Both the position numbers and the translations under genes were made by a program. Positions 1-7,295 of a stretch of DNA of 64,000 nt are shown here, piece after piece. Source of the stretch: Blautia schinkii (GTDB taxonomy: Bacteria; Bacillota; Clostridia; Lachnospirales; Lachnospiraceae); assembly GCF_013304825.1 (NCBI RefSeq), contig NZ_JAAWUO010000006.1:1-64000 (forward strand). Reading direction: 5' to 3'. Numbering within the stretch: position 1 is the stretch's first letter; each line of letters begins with the position of its first letter. The notes beneath the pieces are model-generated. The model saw only the letters and a program-made list of their open reading frames with translations. It had not been told where the DNA came from and made no database searches.

Positions 1-53
1 CTCAACATGTACTTATATGATTTTATAATTTATATTTAACTGTTAATAACCTC

Positions 54-1181
54 CTAGTTATTCTGGGGTTTTGTGATGTAATCTATAATTCTCTGTGTGG
101 AGTGTCCGTCGCAGGCGGCCATATACTGTTCGAAAAATTCGAAATAATGCTGATCAATGGAAGCGTCAAGAGCTGCTTCATCAGACAGCGTTTGAACGAT
201 ATGTTCACTGTCGCGGACAAGTATGCCGGGCAGTGTAAAGTAATCCAGATAAAATCCCCGGTTGTCCACGTATTCTTTAAGATCCGGTGCAAACAGAATG
301 ATCGGAAGTTTGTAGATCATTGCGTCGAAAAGGATAGAAGAATAATCTGTGATCACTACATCAGCAACAGGGAGCAGTTCCTCAGAAGGAATGCTGCAGT
401 TGGTTCCCTGTGTATGAAGCTGGGAATGGGGATGCAGTTTAATGATAAAGTAATGAGTATCTCTGAGGCGTTCCTGCGCCTTGAGGACATCTTCCAGTCC
501 GCAGACCTGGGCAGAACCAGGTTTTCCGCGGAAAGTAGGAGCCCAGAGTACGATTTTTTTGTCCTGTGCTTCAGGATGCTGCCGGAAAAACTGTTCGCGG
601 CAGTGCTGGTTGAAACTGTTGTTGAAGTACATGTCCGTCCGGCTGACGCCTACAGGGAGGATGCAATCCTCCGGAAGTTTCATGGCACTGGCAAAAGGTT
701 TCACGCAGATTTCTGAGCTGACAGTGGCGATATTGCAGTTGGCCATTACATTGCCAACATAGTAGGATGGAATATCTGCATCCGTGTCATAACCGAATTT
801 TTTGAAGGCTCCACATGCATGCCAAAGCTGTATTACCTGAGTTTCGCTGCGTTTTTTGCAGGAAGCTGCAGGCAGAAAATTGTCACATATGAGCACTGTT
901 TCTGCGGACGCATATTTTTTCATAAAAGAGGTCATATTCTGAAAAACCTTCAGAGGAGAATCGGAGTTATTGTTCCAGTACATTTCGGTGATCTGAAGCT
1001 CCGGATGGGTCAGAAGCTCCTCACGGATGGCCAGCATGCTGAATGGAATCTCGCTGTGATGTGCATCAGCCAGTATCACGGTTCCGGGTATAACCGGCTT
1101 CATGGCATGGACATTATAAACAGCCGGAAGAATAAGCTGCTGGAAAAGCATTTTTATTATTTGTTTTAGCCAAAATATCAT
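54..1181 (-). CDS. CDP-glycerol glycerophosphotransferase family protein
   Basis: A 375-residue protein of the TagB/TagF family, which transfers glycerol-phosphate or related polyol-phosphate units during synthesis of teichoic-acid-like or capsular polymers at the inner face of the membrane. Seen in the sequence: a hydrophobic, basic N-terminus that could anchor it peripherally, the family motif QLWHACGAFKKFGY near residue 117, KLHPH near residue 249, and VITDYSS near residue 276, which are the conserved CDP-glycerol-binding positions in this family. Length is close to the single-domain (TagB-like) members. It is followed at the window edge by unknown sequence, so its operon cannot be judged. 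Which polymer it modifies cannot be read from sequence. Confidence 0.85.
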   Translation of the reverse strand: MIFWLKQIIKMLFQQLILPAVYNVHAMKPVIPGTVILADAHHSEIPFSMLAIREELLTHPELQITEMYWNNNSDSPLKVFQNMTSFMKKYASAETVLICDNFLPAASCKKRSETQVIQLWHACGAFKKFGYDTDADIPSYYVGNVMANCNIATVSSEICVKPFASAMKLPEDCILPVGVSRTDMYFNNSFNQHCREQFFRQHPEAQDKKIVLWAPTFRGKPGSAQVCGLEDVLKAQERLRDTHYFIIKLHPHSQLHTQGTNCSIPSEELLPVADVVITDYSSILFDAMIYKLPIILFAPDLKEYVDNRGFYLDYFTLPGILVRDSEHIVQTLSDEAALDASIDQHYFEFFEQYMAACDGHSTQRIIDYITKPQNN

Positions 1182-1363
1182 TACATATCCTCCGGTTTTC
1201 TGTTTCTGATTTATATTGCTCCTCTGATATAGAATAGCCGATATCTGTTAAAGTATAACATAATTGTTTCAGAAGTTAGTTATTTCTGTTTTCCATATTT
1301 TGCATTGATTTAATAATACCTGTGAAGTATAACATATCCTATATGGAAGCACAACGCCGGATT
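1182..1363 (-). promoter_or_regulatory. Intergenic region with two repeated promoter-like boxes
   Basis: This gap separates two minus-strand genes. On the minus strand the box TATGTTATACTT occurs twice (plus-strand centres near 1255 and 1332); each contains a good -10 hexamer (TATACT). The -35 hexamers are weak. A ribosome site (CCGGAGGA) precedes the glycerophosphotransferase start. The duplicated box suggests two promoters or a promoter plus a decayed copy; this is inference. Confidence 0.35.
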
Positions 1364-2452
1364 TCATAAGGCTTTCAGCACATCTATAAGCCGTGAATTG
1401 TCCTTTGGCATCATAATACAGAATCTGATAAATTCGCCGTCAAGACACTGGAATGAGGAGCAGTCACGGATCATAAGTCCTTGGCGGATGCAGGCCTCAA
1501 AAACATCATAGGAGGTCAGGCCTTCTTTCCGGATCCTGAGAAGGATGAAGTTGGCATAAGCCGGATAGACTTTGTAAGTTGGAACTTTTTTTAATTCGGA
1601 GATTATTCTGACACGTTCGGACAGGATCAGTTCTCTTGTGTTTCGGATGTATTCTTCATCCTGAAGCATGATTTCTCCTGCAAAAGCACCAATGCTGTTT
1701 AAGGACCATGGTGTCTGTTTCTCACGCATTTTTGAGAGGAAATCCATGTTTCCGGTGATGCCGTAGCCAAGGCGCATTCCGGGAGCAGCAAAAAATTTCG
1801 ATACGCCGCGGAGTACCATGAGATTGGTGAATTCCTGTGTAAGAGGAACGGCTGTGATGGCACTGATATCAGGGGCGAATTCTACGTAAGTTTCGTCGAT
1901 CATTACGAAGATATTTTTTTCCGCACAGAAGCTTATGAGCTTGCGGAGATCTTCCTGTGAAATAGCAGAAGATGTCGGATTGTTGGGATTGCAGAGAATG
2001 AGAAAATCATAGCCCTGAGTAAGCTTTTTGCAGAGATCCGGAATATCCGGCCCGAAATCATTATTCTCCTGAAGATGATAATATTCCTGTGTACTTCCTG
2101 AGAAAGAGAGTTCTCTGGAATATTCGGAGTAGGTCGGGCCAAGGATCAAAGTGTGCTTTGGTGCTCTTTCTTCAATAAGAAGGGAGATCAGTTCACTGGA
2201 ACCGTTTCCTGGAAGTATAAAATCAGCCGGGATCCCGCAGTAACGGGAAATCGTATTGCGAAGAGAAGTGTATTCTCTGTCCGGATAGGAAGAAAGAAGA
2301 TCAACGTGTTCTGCAATTGCTTTGCTGGCTTTCGGAGATAATCCGAGAGGGTTTACGTTGGCTCCAAATTTGACGATGTCCTCTTTTTTTAAATTATAGT
2401 AGCTGCATATTTTTTCTATATCACTTCCGTGAAAAACGGGTTTTGTATCCAT
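1364..2452 (-). CDS. Class I PLP aminotransferase, HisC/CobD-like
   Basis: A 362-residue fold-type I pyridoxal-phosphate enzyme. Seen: ILCNPNNPTS (about residue 152), DETYVEF (about residue 187) and GVSKFFAAPGMRLGY (about residue 216), where the lysine forms the Schiff base with PLP. These are typical of histidinol-phosphate aminotransferase and of the related threonine-phosphate decarboxylase CobD. The N-terminal pattern (HGSDIEKI, then FGANVNPLG) resembles CobD-type proteins of Clostridia. No histidine or cobalamin genes are adjacent, so the substrate is unknown. The start ATG has a modest upstream ribosome site (AGGTGACA). The gene is transcribed divergently from the reductase at 2647. Confidence 0.8.
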   Translation of the reverse strand: MDTKPVFHGSDIEKICSYYNLKKEDIVKFGANVNPLGLSPKASKAIAEHVDLLSSYPDREYTSLRNTISRYCGIPADFILPGNGSSELISLLIEERAPKHTLILGPTYSEYSRELSFSGSTQEYYHLQENNDFGPDIPDLCKKLTQGYDFLILCNPNNPTSSAISQEDLRKLISFCAEKNIFVMIDETYVEFAPDISAITAVPLTQEFTNLMVLRGVSKFFAAPGMRLGYGITGNMDFLSKMREKQTPWSLNSIGAFAGEIMLQDEEYIRNTRELILSERVRIISELKKVPTYKVYPAYANFILLRIRKEGLTSYDVFEACIRQGLMIRDCSSFQCLDGEFIRFCIMMPKDNSRLIDVLKAL

Positions 2453-2646
2453 TGGCTGTCACCTCATTTGGTTATTTTTTCATTACAAAAATTAATTCCA
2501 GTATACACCAGAATGCTTTTCAAAAAAAGGCAGGATAGTAATTTTCTTTTGTATCTGATAAAATAAAATTATGAATAATTATATGGAGATAATGGTTTTA
2601 TAATCGCAGAAATACAGGATATCCGTGGGAAAAGGAGACAGATGAT

Positions 2647-3591
2647 ATGAAGGCAGAAGAGAAAAGAATTGCAGTGATCGGAATCGGCGGTGTTGGCGGA
2701 TATGTGGCAGGAATGCTGGCGAAAGCATATCCTCATGTGACAATGGTGGCACGTGGAGCCAGAGCAGAGAGCATCCGGGAAAATGGTCTTGTGCTGCACA
2801 GTGATTATAAAGGTGAGATCATTGCAAGACCGGAACGAGTCGTTACAGTCCGCGATATGGGACAGCAGGATTATATTTTTATCTGTGTGAAAAATTACTC
2901 TCTTGCAGAGGTGTGCGAGAGTATCCGGGATATGGTTACGGATGATACGGTGATCATTCCGGTAATGAATGGTGTTGATCCGGGAGAAAATATCCGTGCC
3001 CTGATCGGAAAGGGAACGGTGGTAGACTCTCTGATCTATACAGTGGCTTTTGCAAATGAAGATTTTTCCATTTCTCAGCAGGATACATTTACATGGCTGT
3101 GCATAGGGATCAAAAATGCGGATGAGAAGCAGCGGGAGAAAGTTGCGGAAGTTGCAAAGATCTTGAAAGGTGCAGATATTGATTATAAAGATGAGGGGGA
3201 TATTGAGGTAGAGATCTGGCGGAAATATATCCTTAATTGCGCGTTTAATGTGATGACTGCTTTTTATGACAATACCATCGGAGAACTGCGAAGTGATCAG
3301 GTGAAAGCACAGCAGTATGAGAGTCTTGTGTGGGAGGCTGCGAGTGTAGGACGTGCCAAGGGTGTGGCTTTGACAGATGAGCATATCAATGAGGTGATCC
3401 ATAAATTCCGCCACGTGCATGCAGATAATGCCACAAGTTCTCTGCAGAGAGATTATCGAATCTGTAAGAAACAGACAGAGCTGGAGACTTTCAGCGGGTA
3501 TATTGTGAAAGAGGCGAAACGGTTGGGCGTGGAGATTCCTTTATCTGAAAAAATGTATCAGGGACTGAAGGAGATTGCTGAGAAGTTCTGA
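2647..3591 (+). CDS. Ketopantoate reductase-like (ApbA/PanE) oxidoreductase
   Basis: A 314-residue NAD(P)-dependent reductase. The N-terminus carries a Rossmann nucleotide-binding loop (GIGGVGGYVAGML, residues about 12-24). The C-terminal helical domain has the family segment WRKYILNCAFN (about residue 194), where the lysine and asparagine line the substrate site. 2-Dehydropantoate 2-reductases make pantoate for coenzyme A; many Clostridia encode several paralogues that probably act on other 2-oxo acids. No pantothenate genes are adjacent, so the family is firm but the exact substrate is not. The start ATG follows GGAGACAG. Confidence 0.8.
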   Translation: MKAEEKRIAVIGIGGVGGYVAGMLAKAYPHVTMVARGARAESIRENGLVLHSDYKGEIIARPERVVTVRDMGQQDYIFICVKNYSLAEVCESIRDMVTDDTVIIPVMNGVDPGENIRALIGKGTVVDSLIYTVAFANEDFSISQQDTFTWLCIGIKNADEKQREKVAEVAKILKGADIDYKDEGDIEVEIWRKYILNCAFNVMTAFYDNTIGELRSDQVKAQQYESLVWEAASVGRAKGVALTDEHINEVIHKFRHVHADNATSSLQRDYRICKKQTELETFSGYIVKEAKRLGVEIPLSEKMYQGLKEIAEKF

Positions 3592-3671
3592 TGGAAAATC
3601 AGACTTTTTTGTGGTGGATTTTTTGCGGGTTTGGTACAATGTAAGTAGTATACCGGAAGGAGGAAGAAGCG

Positions 3672-4238
3672 ATGAAGAAAATACTCGCGATCATTGGTAT
3701 TGTGATCCTTATACTGGCGGGAGGCTTGGCTGTCAGCTATAATGGTCTGGCCGGAAGCAGGGAGTCTGTGGAGACGGCACAGGCTGATGTGGATACCATG
3801 CTGCAGCGCAGGGCAGATCTTATCCCGAATCTTGTCAGCACAGTAAAGAGTTATGCGAAACATGAGACGGAAGTTTTTGACAAGGTTCTGGAAGCCCGCA
3901 GCCAGCTGATGGATGCATATACTATAGAAGAGAAAGCGGAGGCAGATCAGCAGGTGGAGAGTGCACTGAATGGCCTTAAAGTTGTAGTGGAGAATTATCC
4001 GGAACTGAAGAGTGATACAACTTATGTTAGTCTTATGGATGAGCTGTCCGGAAGTGAGAATCGTATTTCCGTAGCAAGAAAAGATTATAACGATGCTGTG
4101 AAAACCTATAATACGAAGCTTGTGAAATTTCCGGGAAATATTCTGGGTTCAGCCTTGGGTTTTGAAAAGGCGGCATATTTTGAGGCCAGTGCTTCTGCCG
4201 GTGAGAACCCGGATGTAGGAGAACTGCTTGCTGAATGA
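3672..4238 (+). CDS. lemA: LemA family protein
   Basis: A 188-residue membrane-anchored protein. One N-terminal transmembrane helix (residues about 4-22, then SYNGL) is followed by the long helical LemA domain with the family pattern VDTMLQRRADLIPNLV near residue 41 and a C-terminal FPGNILGS segment. The function of LemA proteins is not established; they are often encoded beside TPM-domain proteins, as here. Its stop overlaps the region just upstream of the TPM gene, so the two are one transcription unit. Ribosome site GGAGGAAGAAGCG precedes the ATG. Confidence 0.85.
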   Translation: MKKILAIIGIVILILAGGLAVSYNGLAGSRESVETAQADVDTMLQRRADLIPNLVSTVKSYAKHETEVFDKVLEARSQLMDAYTIEEKAEADQQVESALNGLKVVVENYPELKSDTTYVSLMDELSGSENRISVARKDYNDAVKTYNTKLVKFPGNILGSALGFEKAAYFEASASAGENPDVGELLAE

Positions 4239-4267
4239 TAAGCTGTACTGCAATGGGGGAACAGCCT

Positions 4268-5209
4268 ATGAAAAAAATGCGTAGATGGATGGCAGCACTT
4301 CTGTTTCTGGTGATGATGCTGTCCGGAAATGTTCTGGCAGTTTACGGTGAGATTCCGTCTGCCACGAAAGAATTTTATGTGAATGATTATGCAGGTGTTT
4401 TCAGTGATACCTGGAAAGAGACATTGTGTGAAGCAGGAAAACAGCTTCATGATGATACAACTGCCCAGCTTGTAGTGCTTACTGTTGATTCCACTGATGG
4501 GGAGGATATCAGTGATTATGCAGTTGAAGTGGGACGTAAATGGGGAATTGGATCAAAAGACAAGAATAATGGAGTTCTGGTTGTACTTTCCGTTTCTGAT
4601 CGTAAAGTTTGGATCGCTGTCGGATATGGCCTGGAAGGAAAGCTGCCGGATGCGAAGACAGGACGGCTTCTGGATGAGTATGCAGTTCCTTCCTATAAAG
4701 AAGATAATTTTGAAAAAGGTACTGTGCAGCTTTATTATGCACTGTTAAATGAAATTCGTGATGAGTATGGGCTGGAAGCAGTGACAGTGCCGGAATACAA
4801 GGAAACACAGGCAGAAGCAGATGAAGAGGATGAAGGAAAACCGTGGGAAATCGCCCTGGGATTAGTACTGATCGTTCTGATCATGGCGGGGGCGTATCTG
4901 GGGTTTGTTACGATTCCTGTATTTATTTTTGTAAATCTCGTATTACTTTTGAAAGGTCTTCTTTGGAAAATCCAGGGAAAGGATATGTCGGAATACTGGA
5001 AAAAAAATTTCAGTAAGATGATAGTTCTGCATCGTTTGTTTAATTCTCTGTTTCCGCTTAGCTGGTTACTTAACCGAGGCGGAAAAGGCAGCAGTAGTGG
5101 AAGCAGTACGGATAATAACGATGACTATGATTATGACAGCAGTTATGACAGCGGAGATTCCGGTGACGGAGGAAGCTTCGGAGGTGGCGGAGCAGGACGT
5201 GATTTCTGA
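4268..5209 (+). CDS. TPM domain protein (YgcG family)
   Basis: I place the start at the ATG at 4268, just downstream of GGGGGAACAG, giving about 313 residues. A signal peptide (MKKMRRWMAALLFLVMMLSG) leads into an extracytoplasmic TPM domain (about residues 35-165, with DYAGVF and KNNGVLVVLS), then a transmembrane stretch (about residues 195-235), and a low-complexity Ser/Asp/Tyr tail ending in GGSFGGGGAGRDF, the usual Gly-rich end of this family. It is paired with lemA and probably acts at the membrane with it; the molecular role is unknown. An alternative upstream start at 4235 overlaps the lemA stop but has no ribosome site. Confidence 0.8.
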   Translation: MKKMRRWMAALLFLVMMLSGNVLAVYGEIPSATKEFYVNDYAGVFSDTWKETLCEAGKQLHDDTTAQLVVLTVDSTDGEDISDYAVEVGRKWGIGSKDKNNGVLVVLSVSDRKVWIAVGYGLEGKLPDAKTGRLLDEYAVPSYKEDNFEKGTVQLYYALLNEIRDEYGLEAVTVPEYKETQAEADEEDEGKPWEIALGLVLIVLIMAGAYLGFVTIPVFIFVNLVLLLKGLLWKIQGKDMSEYWKKNFSKMIVLHRLFNSLFPLSWLLNRGGKGSSSGSSTDNNDDYDYDSSYDSGDSGDGGSFGGGGAGRDF

Positions 5210-5210
5210 A

Positions 5211-5239
5211 TTGACAAAATTTCTCAACTTTGCTATAAT
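5211..5239 (+). promoter_or_regulatory. Sigma-A promoter of the riboswitch/gdt1 unit
   Basis: Consensus promoter: TTGACA at 5211-5216, 17-bp spacer, TATAAT at 5234-5239. Predicted transcription start is near 5246, at the 5' edge of the riboswitch aptamer. Confidence 0.85.
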
Positions 5240-5245
5240 GACGAA

Positions 5246-5387
5246 AATTAATTCCGTGAGGGAGTAATTCGCGTGTAAACGTGGTTTGTCAACATACTGG
5301 TGTGCGCACCTGGCAAATCTTAAAGAATGAGACTCATGTATATTTTATTTCTATTGTGGAGATAAGGTATACGTGGGTCTTTTTTTG
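5246..5387 (+). ncRNA. yybP-ykoY-type manganese riboswitch with terminator
   Basis: The leader contains GAGGGAGTA (about 5258), GGTTTGTCAACATACTGG (about 5283) and AAAGAATGAGACTCATG (about 5322), which fit the yybP-ykoY family that binds Mn2+. The 3' aptamer strand AGACTCATGTATA (5330-5342) is complementary, with G-U pairs, to TATACGTGGGTCT (5368-5380), followed by a T run. So one strand is shared between aptamer and terminator. Established for this family: Mn2+ stabilises the aptamer and allows expression of Mn exporters. The downstream gene is exactly such an exporter, which supports the call. Confidence 0.8.
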
Positions 5388-5438
5388 TCATGAGAAATAT
5401 CTTCTGACCGGATACATATGAAAAGGAGAAAAAGAGAT

Positions 5439-6119
5439 ATGTTGTTATTTATGAAGGTGCTCTTTACCCAGTTTATTGCAGAAATGGGTGATAAGACACA
5501 GCTGATGCTGGTAGCGATGACTTCCAAATTTAAACTGAAAGACATTCTGCTTGGAACAGGTGTTGCAATCCTGGTTCTTAACGGACTGGCAGTTCTGGCA
5601 GGTGGTCTTGTCAGTACAGTAGTTCCTACCTGGCTGATCCGGCTGATCGCAGGTGCGGCGTTCCTGTTTTTTGCAGCAACTACTTTAAAGAGTGACGATG
5701 ATGAGGAAGAGAATGTAAAGGACCGAAAAATCAAGTTCGCACCGCTTTCTGTGTTCTGTACATTTTTTGTTGCTGAGCTTGGCGATAAGACACAGCTCAC
5801 AGCGATCACTTTTGGAGCAAATGAGGGATTAAGTGCTGCTGTTGTTGTATGGCTCGCCTGTTCCCTGGGACTTTTTGCTGCGGATGTGATCGGGCTTCTT
5901 ATTGGTTATCTTTTGAAGAGCAAGGCACCGGAAGGAATCCTCAATACGGTTGCATTTTTTATTTTTTCCATCTTCGGAATCCTGACTCTGAGACAGGGAT
6001 TCGGCCTTCTGCTTGGTGCGGAATCATCCAGAATCCTGCCGTTGACTGTGACTGTTACCGTTGTGTTTGTGATTGTCTGTCTTGTGATTTATAAGAAGCG
6101 TAAGAAGGTTGAAGTGTAA
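5439..6119 (+). CDS. Gdt1/TMEM165 (UPF0016) family manganese exporter
   Basis: Start chosen at ATG 5439 because AAGGAG lies 8 bases upstream, inside the longer open frame; product is about 226 residues. The protein has two homologous halves, each with the family signature E-x-G-D-K-T: EMGDKTQL near residue 14 and ELGDKTQL near residue 112. These acidic motifs line the cation pathway. About six to seven transmembrane helices are visible, with a charged central loop (SDDDEEENVKDRK) between halves. Bacterial relatives (MneA) export Mn2+, and the riboswitch in front fits that role. Confidence 0.85.
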   Translation: MLLFMKVLFTQFIAEMGDKTQLMLVAMTSKFKLKDILLGTGVAILVLNGLAVLAGGLVSTVVPTWLIRLIAGAAFLFFAATTLKSDDDEEENVKDRKIKFAPLSVFCTFFVAELGDKTQLTAITFGANEGLSAAVVVWLACSLGLFAADVIGLLIGYLLKSKAPEGILNTVAFFIFSIFGILTLRQGFGLLLGAESSRILPLTVTVTVVFVIVCLVIYKKRKKVEV

Positions 6120-6169
6120 AGAAGGATAGTAATAAAGTAATACGTAAATGTATAGAAATCATTTGTAAA

Positions 6170-6199
6170 GACATACCTCGAAATTCCCCGGCATACACT
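6170..6199 (+). promoter_or_regulatory. Sigma-E-like promoter of spoIIID
   Basis: CATACACT at 6192-6199 matches the mother-cell sigma-E -10 consensus CATACAnT, with a GACATACC -35-like element at 6170-6177 about 14 bp upstream. A ribosome site (GGAGG, 6216-6220) and the spoIIID GTG start follow directly. spoIIID is a known sigma-E gene, so the position is as expected. Confidence 0.6.
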
Positions 6200-6227
6200 G
6201 TAAAAAAGCGTCTTCGGAGGCTTGACA

Positions 6228-6359
6228 GTGAAGGATTATATAGAGGAACGTGCAGTTGAGATCGCAGGGTATATTATAGAAACAAAGGCTACGGTGAGGC
6301 AGGCGGCGAAGAAATTCGGAATCAGTAAGAGTACGGTACATATGGAAGTAATAATATAG
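6228..6359 (+). pseudogene. spoIIID: spoIIID, 5' part (interrupted by the element)
   Basis: From the GTG at 6228 (GGAGG 7 bases upstream) the frame reads VKDYIEERAVEIAGYII and continues through AAKKFGISKSTVH, the characteristic N-terminal half and helix-turn-helix start of SpoIIID, a small DNA-binding regulator of the mother cell. It breaks off after codon 38 (His), in the recognition helix, where the element begins; five unrelated codons and a TAG (6357-6359) follow. The truncated 43-residue product should not bind DNA. The missing C-terminal half is intact at 20492-20635 and joins in frame when the element is removed, so this is better seen as a split gene than as a dead one. Confidence 0.9.
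6338..6342 (+). other. attL core of the spoIIID element
   Basis: ACATA, shared with 20491-20495. The left flank ACGGT belongs to spoIIID and the right flank TGGAAG to the element. A short core is usual for large serine recombinases. The exact crossover dinucleotide within the 5 bp cannot be told. Confidence 0.75.
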
Positions 6360-6408
6360 AACGGTTCGTTTGGGTAATAGAATAAGAAAAACCAAGGAGG
6401 AACGAACC

Positions 6409-6786
6409 ATGAAGGATTTGAAAACAAGAATTACGGAGAATGGCATTGATTATGTACTTGTCGGGGATTATTATATCCCAGACTTGAAGCTGCCGGAGGA
6501 AAAGCGATCTATCGGTAAGTGGGGACGAATGCACAGGGAGTATCTGAAAAAGCAGTGCTACGGTAGATATTCCAGTTTACTGCTGACCGGAAAACTTTGG
6601 AGCTATCTGGAGGATTTGGACGAACAAGCGGAGGAACGGTTTACGTGTATTGTTGATCAGATGAAAGCGGCTGAGGGAGTGACGGAGGAATTGAAGCGGA
6701 AAGATGCTATGCTTTGGGTACAACGGTGTAATAATATTAGAAACAGAGCAGAAGAAATTGTACTGAACGAAATGGTTTATATTTAG
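6409..6786 (+). CDS. TnpV family transposon protein
   Basis: Start at ATG 6409 behind AAGGAGG; about 125 residues. The pattern GDYYIPDLKLPEE, then GKWGRMHREYLKKQ, and a C-terminal NNIRNRAEEIVLNEMVYI identifies the TnpV family of Tn4451/Tn4453-like mobilizable elements. Its function is not known. It is the first gene inside the element, 67 bp from the left core; relatives lie at 35685 and 39447 in the other elements of this window. A terminator follows directly. Confidence 0.8.
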   Translation: MKDLKTRITENGIDYVLVGDYYIPDLKLPEEKRSIGKWGRMHREYLKKQCYGRYSSLLLTGKLWSYLEDLDEQAEERFTCIVDQMKAAEGVTEELKRKDAMLWVQRCNNIRNRAEEIVLNEMVYI

Positions 6787-6793
6787 TATGGAG

Positions 6794-6820
6794 CAGTCAG
6801 CCGAAAGGCTGGCTGTTTTT
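6794..6820 (+). terminator. Terminator after tnpV
   Basis: CAGTCAGCC (6794-6802), GAAA loop, GGCTGGCTG (6807-6815), then TTTTTCTTTT. Confidence 0.8.
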
Positions 6821-6843
6821 CTTTTCCTAGCGACAGAAAATGA

Positions 6844-6899
6844 TTGACAATGTTATAAGACTGTGGTAGTCTGAAAACAAGAACAGACTACTGTAGTCT
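6844..6899 (+). promoter_or_regulatory. Promoter with two BlaI-type operators
   Basis: TTGACA (6844-6849), 17-bp spacer, TAGTCT (6867-6872). Two dyads overlap it: AGACTGTGGTAGTCT (6858-6872), covering the -10, and the perfect AGACTACTGTAGTCT (6885-6899), over the expected start. Arrangement fits repression by the adjacent BlaI/MecI-type regulator. Confidence 0.7.
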
Positions 6900-6916
6900 T
6901 ATAGGAGGCGAAACAA

Positions 6917-7285
6917 GTGACAGAGGAAAATATCAAACTTTTTGATTCGGAATTAAAGGTAATGGATGTTCTGTGGAAGGATGGTGACGTGCCAGCGAAA
7001 TATGTTGCAGATACTTTAAACAGAGAAGTCGGCTGGAATAAAAACACAACGTATACATTGATTAAGCGGTGTATCAATAAAGGCGCGATTGAACGAACGG
7101 AACCGGGATTTATGTGCCATGCGCTTATAGCAAAAGAACAGGTACAGGATCTGGAAACAGATGAACTTATTGATAAGATATATGATGGATCTGTTGACAA
7201 GTTGTTTGCGGCACTTCTTGGCAGAAAAAAACTTTCTATGGAGCAGATTAAGAACCTGAAGCAGATCGTCAGTGAATTGGAATGA
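6917..7285 (+). CDS. BlaI/MecI/CopY family repressor
   Basis: A 122-residue winged-helix repressor starting at GTG 6917 (AGGAGG 8 bases upstream). The N-terminal half (ELKVMDVLWKDGDVPAKYVADTL and NKNTTYTLIKRC) is the BlaI DNA-binding domain, and the C-terminal half carries the usual dimerisation/cleavage region ending in LKQIVSEL. It is coupled to an M56 peptidase gene, as in bla/mec loci, where the peptidase signals cleavage of the repressor. Two dyads upstream are the probable autoregulatory operators. There is no beta-lactamase gene nearby, so the regulated function is elsewhere or lies in the peptidase operon itself. Confidence 0.85.
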   Translation: MTEENIKLFDSELKVMDVLWKDGDVPAKYVADTLNREVGWNKNTTYTLIKRCINKGAIERTEPGFMCHALIAKEQVQDLETDELIDKIYDGSVDKLFAALLGRKKLSMEQIKNLKQIVSELE

Positions 7286-7295
7286 GGTGATGTAT

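Noticed and set aside
2569-3420. 283-codon frame antisense to the ketopantoate-reductase-like gene
   Set aside because: Amino-acid composition (His/Cys/Ile-rich) is that of a shadow; sense frame has all enzyme motifs.
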